Below are positions 14,038 to 17,359 of a stretch of DNA of 17,359 nucleotides, piece after piece. This stretch comes from JANNSW01 sp031431235 (lineage in GTDB: Bacteria; Pseudomonadota; Alphaproteobacteria; Rhizobiales; Hyphomicrobiaceae), in assembly GCA_031431235.1 (NCBI GenBank), contig JANPDA010000394.1, positions 1 to 17,359 of the forward strand, given 5' to 3'. The notes under the pieces were generated by a model. The model saw only the letters and a list, made by a program, of their open reading frames with translations, did not search any database and was not told the origin of the DNA. Made by a program: the position numbers and the translations under genes. The first letter of the stretch is position 1. Each line of letters starts with the position of its first letter.

Positions 14038-15724
14038 AGCGCACGCCCAGGCGCAGTGCCTCGACCGAGAAGTCGCGCCCCGGCTCGCTGGAGCTGAACT
14101 GCAGATGCTCGTAGTCGCCCAGCAGCGCCCACTCGCGCGAGACGATGTACTCGCTGCCGAGCCGCGCGCTCAGCTCCTCCTCCTCGAGCGCCGCTCCCTG
14201 GTAGTCGGAGAAGGTCGCCCCGACGCCGGCCGTCACGACCAGATAGCGCCGGAGCTCATGGCGCACCTCGAGGTCGACGGTCTGGCCCAGCACGCCGGCC
14301 GCACCTGCCAGCGTCGTCGGCTCGAGTGTGCTCGAGGCTTCGAGCCGCACTGTCGTCAGCGCCGAGGGCTGCCAGGTCAGCGAGCCGTCGAGCACGAGAC
14401 CATCGGCGCCACCAAGGCTCGCATCGTCGGGATCGAGCGCGGCATGGCCGACCGCGAGCTCCCCGCGCAGTTTCGGCGCCAGCTCGAGGAAGGCGCCGAC
14501 CCGCAACTCCCTGGTGGTCGCATCGCGCAGTCGCCCGTCGCTGCCCGCGACCGCATCGAAGCTGCGCCTCCCCCCAACGCCCTCGACGAACAGCGACAGC
14601 CCAGGCGAGACCTCGTAGCCGGCGCGCGCCACCACCTCGCCATCGCTGAAATCGTCGTTGGTCGAGGCCAACCCACCGGCCGCGACGCCGGTCCCGCTGG
14701 TCGCACCAGCACTCTCGTTGACGCGGCGCAGCCTCACGCCCAATCGCGTGAACAGCCGATTGATGCGATGGTCGAGCGTGAGCGCGGTCGCCGTCGTCGT
14801 GATCTCGGGCCGCTCCGTCGCCCCGGTCGGGAAGTCGACCGCACTGCGGCTCTGCTGGCGCAGCTCGTGGCTGATCTCCCCGCTCAGGCTCGTCTCCCCG
14901 CTGACATCGAGCCGGCCGCGCAGCGCTGTCGTCAGCTGCCGGTCGTCCTCGGAATCGAACCGTTGGTGGAAGCTGGCGAGCGCGCTCGCCTCGGCCTCCA
15001 GCGAATGCACGCTCCAGTCCGATCGCAGCCGGAAGGACGGCCGCAGCTCCGCCACGACGTCATCGGCCTCGCCAGCCGGGGAAAGCGTGGCATTGTCGGT
15101 CAGCACGGTGCTGGCGATCAGCTCCGGCAGCAGGCGGAAACCGCCGATCCGCAGGCCGGCAGGCTCGAAGGGCTGTTGCTCGTCCTCGGGATAGGCGGTA
15201 GCAGCCAAGCTCGGCTCGGACTCGAGCGGATCCTGGTCCTCGGGCAACACGCGCAGCGCCGCCGGCTGGGCGGCACGATCGAGCGGCGGCGCATCGGCTT
15301 CCTCGGCGAGATCGATCCGGCCATCGGCCGTCAGATCGCCGTCGCTGGGGCCCTGGTCGGCGTCGGGCACGCCATCCGCGGGCTCCCCCGCCTCGCTGTC
15401 GGCACTACCCGCCACGGCCTGAACGATGGGGGGCGGGGCTTGGCTGCCCGGCTCCGGCAGCACGGCGTTCTGCGGCTGCGCCCGCTGCCCGCCAGTCGGA
15501 TCGGGATCGAGACCCTGGTCGGAGGAATTGCCCACCCCGGCCTCCGCCGTCCCGTTCGCATCACCCCCGTCCTCGCCAGCATCCGTCGCGATGTCGGTCG
15601 CGCGCAGCTGAGCACCGGTCGTCCCTTGCGCGAGGGCCGGCTGACCCGAGCAGGCGAGGAGGAGGGCCGCCGCCAGAGCAACCGGCAGCGCCAGTCCCAA
15701 CAGCTCGATCGGATGCCGGATCAC
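14027..15724 (-). CDS. secreted outer-membrane beta-barrel protein (BBP2-type) with acidic linker
   Basis: From a GTG at 15724 the product is 565 residues. Residues 1-33 are a signal peptide (hydrophobic run L-A-L-P-V-A-L-A-A-A-L-L-L, cleavage likely after ALA before Q34). Residues about 35-190 are acidic and D/G/P/A-rich, low in structure, with an EF-hand-like loop DLTADGRIDLAE at 130-141. From about 191 (LRIGGFRLLPELIAST) to the end, alternating polar/hydrophobic strands, with T-D-N-A-T near the start, resemble the putative beta-barrel porin 2 family linked to exopolysaccharide or surface functions. The sequence ends L-G-V-R-L-R-R without a terminal aromatic. GAGG five bases upstream supports the GTG; an ATG at 15946 would add 74 arginine-rich residues before the signal. 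Exact function unknown. Confidence 0.82.
   Translation of the reverse strand: MIRHPIELLGLALPVALAAALLLACSGQPALAQGTTGAQLRATDIATDAGEDGGDANGTAEAGVGNSSDQGLDPDPTGGQRAQPQNAVLPEPGSQAPPPIVQAVAGSADSEAGEPADGVPDADQGPSDGDLTADGRIDLAEEADAPPLDRAAQPAALRVLPEDQDPLESEPSLAATAYPEDEQQPFEPAGLRIGGFRLLPELIASTVLTDNATLSPAGEADDVVAELRPSFRLRSDWSVHSLEAEASALASFHQRFDSEDDRQLTTALRGRLDVSGETSLSGEISHELRQQSRSAVDFPTGATERPEITTTATALTLDHRINRLFTRLGVRLRRVNESAGATSGTGVAAGGLASTNDDFSDGEVVARAGYEVSPGLSLFVEGVGGRRSFDAVAGSDGRLRDATTRELRVGAFLELAPKLRGELAVGHAALDPDDASLGGADGLVLDGSLTWQPSALTTVRLEASSTLEPTTLAGAAGVLGQTVDLEVRHELRRYLVVTAGVGATFSDYQGAALEEEELSARLGSEYIVSREWALLGDYEHLQFSSSEPGRDFSVEALRLGVRLRR
15302..15337 (-). other. EF-hand/dockerin-like Ca2+-binding loop in the outer-membrane protein
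   Basis: The codons encode D-L-T-A-D-G-R-I-D-L-A-E. Positions 1 (D), 5 (D), 6 (G), 8 (I), 9 (D) and 12 (E) fit the 12-residue calcium loop; position 3 is T instead of D/N/S. It lies in the acidic periplasmic linker. Calcium binding is a prediction only. Confidence 0.45.
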
Positions 15725-16060
15725 ATGCGCCTCGTACAGAATGCAACCACCGAGCAGAAGCGCGGCCGATGCCTCTCGTCTCTCATTGCCCCGCGCGCCT
15801 GCGGCCGCCTGCGACTGGCGCCCGATCGAGCATACGAGAGCCCTTGCACGCGGACCCGACCCACACCACCCGCGTGGCTCGAGGTTAGGCGGCAAGGTGT
15901 TAATGTCGGGTTTCAGGCGGTGCCGTTTTGCGACGAGAAAGCGCAAGAGCTGGCAGTGGCACCCTCTGGACAGGCGCCCCGGACTCTGTCGAGACTATCC
16001 GCGGGCCGGGCGATATCCCCGGCGAGGCCCGAAACGGCCGGAAGGGAGAACGATCGAGCG
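15725..16060. promoter_or_regulatory. divergent region between the beta-barrel gene and kdsD
   Basis: About 336 bases separate the GTG of the beta-barrel gene from the kdsD ATG and should hold both promoters. A GAGG at 15730-15733 (minus strand) is the ribosome-binding site of the beta-barrel gene. Near 15900 a TTAA-N7-TTTC half-matches a CtrA-type site (TTAA-N7-TTAA) with two mismatches, too weak to call. AAGGGAGAA lies about 12 bases before the kdsD ATG. No RNA gene was seen. Confidence 0.4.
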
Positions 16061-17095
16061 ATGGCACCCAGATCGATGGCACCGCGGGCGAAAGTCAAAC
16101 GGCCACCGGCCGCGACGGCCCCCAAGCCGGAGCAATCCGCGGTCAGCTCGGCGCTGCGCACCCTCGCCCTCGAGACCGAGGGATTGCGGGCGCTCGATGC
16201 GCTGCTGCGGCTGGAGGCCGCCGACGCCTTTGCGGCCGCCGTGGCGATGATCGCAACCGCGCGCGGCCGCGTGATCGTGACCGGCATCGGCAAGAGCGGG
16301 CACATCGGGCACAAGATCACGGCGACGCTGGCCTCGACCGGCACCCCCGCCATGTTCGTCCACCCCACCGAAGCGAGCCACGGCGACCTCGGCATGATCA
16401 CGCGCGACGACGTGGTGCTCGCGCTCTCCTGGTCGGGCGAGACGGTCGAGCTGCTCAACATCCTCAACTATTCGCGCCGGTTCCGCGTGCCGCTGATCGC
16501 GGTCACCTCGAGGATCGACAGCGCGCTCGCCCGCGCGGCCGAGGTGGTGCTGCTGCTGCCCCGTGCCAAGGAAGCCTGCCCGCACGGCCTCGCCCCCACC
16601 ACGTCGACGACCATGCAGCTGGCGTTGGGCGACTGCCTCGCGATCGCGCTGCTCGAGGGCAAGGGCTTCACGGCCGAGAACTTCCGCGATTTCCACCCCG
16701 GCGGGTCGCTGGGCGCCAGCCTCAAATTCGTATCGGATCTGATGCATCCCGCCGCCGACCTGCCGCTCGCCAGCGAGGCGACGGTGATGAGCGAGGCGAT
16801 CGTCACCATGACCGAGAAGGCGTTCGGGTGCCTGGGCGTCACCGATCGCAATGGCCGCCTCGTGGGCATCGTCACCGACGGCGATTTGCGGCGGCACATG
16901 GGAGGAAACCTGCTGGCGAGCCGCGCCGCCGATATCATGACGCGCAACCCCAAGAGCGTGCCGCCCGACACTCTCGCCTCGGCCGCGCTCGAGATTCTGA
17001 ACTCCTCCAAGATCACCTCGCTGTTCGTCGTCGCCGCCGGCAAACCCGTCGGCATCGTGCATGTGCACGATCTGTTGCGGGCGGGCGTGGCATAG
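16061..17095 (+). CDS. kdsD: D-arabinose-5-phosphate isomerase (KpsF/GutQ family)
   Basis: The 344-residue enzyme converts ribulose-5-phosphate to arabinose-5-phosphate, the first step to Kdo, an LPS inner-core sugar. The SIS sugar-isomerase domain covers about 50-200: V-T-G-I-G-K-S-G-H-I-G at 73-83 includes active-site K78, F-V-H-P-T-E-A-S-H-G-D-L-G at 99-111 follows, and SWSGET at 123-128 binds phosphate. FHPGGSLGASL at 211-221 carries the catalytic-type histidine H212. Two CBS domains follow at about 226-283 and 289-343 (GIVTDGDLRRH at 269-279). The first 25 residues are basic and proline/alanine-rich. The ATG at 16061 has AAGGGAGAA about 12 bases upstream; 16076 is an alternative. kdsD is often followed by lptC-lptA-lptB, but here a convergent oxidoreductase gene follows. 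Confidence 0.95.
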   Translation: MAPRSMAPRAKVKRPPAATAPKPEQSAVSSALRTLALETEGLRALDALLRLEAADAFAAAVAMIATARGRVIVTGIGKSGHIGHKITATLASTGTPAMFVHPTEASHGDLGMITRDDVVLALSWSGETVELLNILNYSRRFRVPLIAVTSRIDSALARAAEVVLLLPRAKEACPHGLAPTTSTTMQLALGDCLAIALLEGKGFTAENFRDFHPGGSLGASLKFVSDLMHPAADLPLASEATVMSEAIVTMTEKAFGCLGVTDRNGRLVGIVTDGDLRRHMGGNLLASRAADIMTRNPKSVPPDTLASAALEILNSSKITSLFVVAAGKPVGIVHVHDLLRAGVA

Positions 17096-17108
17096 GCGGG
17101 CGGGCGGG
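17095..17108 (+). other. G-tract cluster between convergent genes (possible G-quadruplex)
   Basis: GG-C-GGG-C-GGG-C-GGG starts at the last base of the kdsD stop codon and fills most of the 21-base gap to the next gene. One tract has only two Gs, so a three-layer quadruplex would be imperfect. It may be simple GC-rich drift. Confidence 0.3.
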
Positions 17109-17116
17109 CGCGCCTC

Positions 17117-17359
17117 TCACACCAGCCTGACGACTTGCTTGCCGAGGTTCTGGCCTGCGAGCAGGCCGAAGAATGCGTCGGGAGCGGCGTCAAGCCCCTC
17201 GGCGATGGTCTCGCGGTACTTGAGCGCACCACTCGCGACGAGGGGAGTCAGCTCGGCGAGCGCCTCGCGCCAGACCAATTTGTCGTCGGGCACGATGAAG
17301 CCCTGCATCCGAACCTGCATCACCAGGATCGTCCGCATGTTGGAAAGTGTGCTCGGTTG
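17117..17359 (-). CDS. MDR-family NADP-dependent oxidoreductase, C-terminus (cut by window edge)
   Basis: The minus-strand frame is open from the window edge to a stop at 17117-17119, giving the last 80 residues of a longer protein. The visible part includes L-V-M-Q-V-R-M-Q-G-F-I-V-P-D and ends L-L-A-G-Q-N-L-G-K-Q-V-V-R-L. R-M-Q-G-F-I-V followed by a W-R-E-A-x-x-E-L-xx-L-V helix and K-Y-R-E-T-I-A-E-G-L-D-A-A-P is the C-terminal pattern of medium-chain reductases of the YncB/leukotriene-B4-dehydrogenase group, which reduce enones and aldehydes with NADPH. The methionine codon at 17338 is internal, not the start. The gene converges on kdsD with a 21-base gap. Substrate unknown. Confidence 0.85.
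   Translation of the reverse strand, partial: QPSTLSNMRTILVMQVRMQGFIVPDDKLVWREALAELTPLVASGALKYRETIAEGLDAAPDAFFGLLAGQNLGKQVVRLV

Noticed and set aside
15625..15660. Lipobox (L-L-A-C) making the beta-barrel protein a lipoprotein
   Set aside because: The -2 residue is leucine, which fits poorly, and a signal peptidase I site (ALA before Q) lies shortly after; barrel proteins of this type are not usually lipidated.
15900..15915. CtrA site (TTAA-N7-TTTC) upstream of kdsD
   Set aside because: The second half-site has two mismatches in four bases, no better than chance without conservation data.
15725..15946. A longer N-terminus for the beta-barrel protein starting at the ATG at 15946
   Set aside because: It would place 74 arginine-rich residues before a clear signal peptide, and a GAGG is correctly spaced before the GTG at 15724.
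13997..16060. A plus-strand frame open for 688 codons upstream of and in frame with kdsD
   Set aside because: It runs antisense to the beta-barrel gene. Its translation is R/Q/G/A/H-rich with no domain, as expected for the antisense frame of a high-GC gene, while the minus strand shows a signal peptide and barrel. kdsD homology begins after 16061.

Overview
This is a compact, high-GC chromosomal segment from an alphaproteobacterium, probably of the Rhizobiales/Rhodospirillales type. That assignment rests on gene content and order (aroK-aroB-CorC family; a DUF3426 zinc-ribbon gene divergent from ftsE-ftsX-ydcF-plsC; a B12-dependent ribonucleotide reductase; a KpsF/GutQ-type KdsD). It is inference from synteny, not a database match. 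Most of the window is core genome. The accessory content is a small toxin-antitoxin locus and the start of a HicB-like gene.

Positions 1-1509 (minus strand): mdh (malate dehydrogenase), then ridA (enamine/imine deaminase), then the first 29 codons of a HicB-like antitoxin cut by the window edge. The three are closely spaced and probably co-transcribed. Positions 1510-3024: a PIN-domain (VapC-like) toxin preceded by a short coiled-coil antitoxin that overlaps it by 14 bases. The pair lies between two copies of an imperfect 39-base direct repeat (1571-1609, 2825-2863), and about 670 bases of palindrome-rich, apparently non-coding DNA follow the toxin.

Positions 3025-6088 (plus): aroK and aroB (shikimate pathway) overlap by an ATGA, and aroB overlaps a CNNM/CorC-type membrane protein with CBS domains. 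This three-gene unit converges on hpt (purine salvage, minus). Positions 6736-7980 (minus): a zinc-ribbon/DUF3426 membrane protein, divergent across 334 bases from ftsE-ftsX (cell-division ABC complex), a YdcF-like DUF218 protein and a PlsC-type acyltransferase (phospholipid synthesis).

Positions 11553-13978: an adenosylcobalamin-dependent ribonucleotide reductase behind a well-formed sigma70-like promoter. A near-consensus alphaproteobacterial LexA half-site pair (GTAC-N7-GAAC) lies over the -10, suggesting DNA-damage control. Convergent to it is a secreted beta-barrel outer-membrane protein with a long acidic linker that contains an EF-hand-like loop. kdsD (arabinose-5-phosphate isomerase for the LPS sugar Kdo) diverges from that gene, and the window ends in the C-terminus of an MDR-family NADP-dependent oxidoreductase on the minus strand.

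The theme is envelope and division biology (ftsEX, plsC, kdsD, beta-barrel protein, CorC) mixed with central metabolism (mdh, aroKB, hpt, nrdJ). No rRNA, tRNA, CRISPR array, phage or insertion-sequence gene was recognised. The best candidates for something new are the toxin-antitoxin locus with its flanking repeats, the possible LexA control of nrdJ, and the EF-hand-like loop in the outer-membrane protein.
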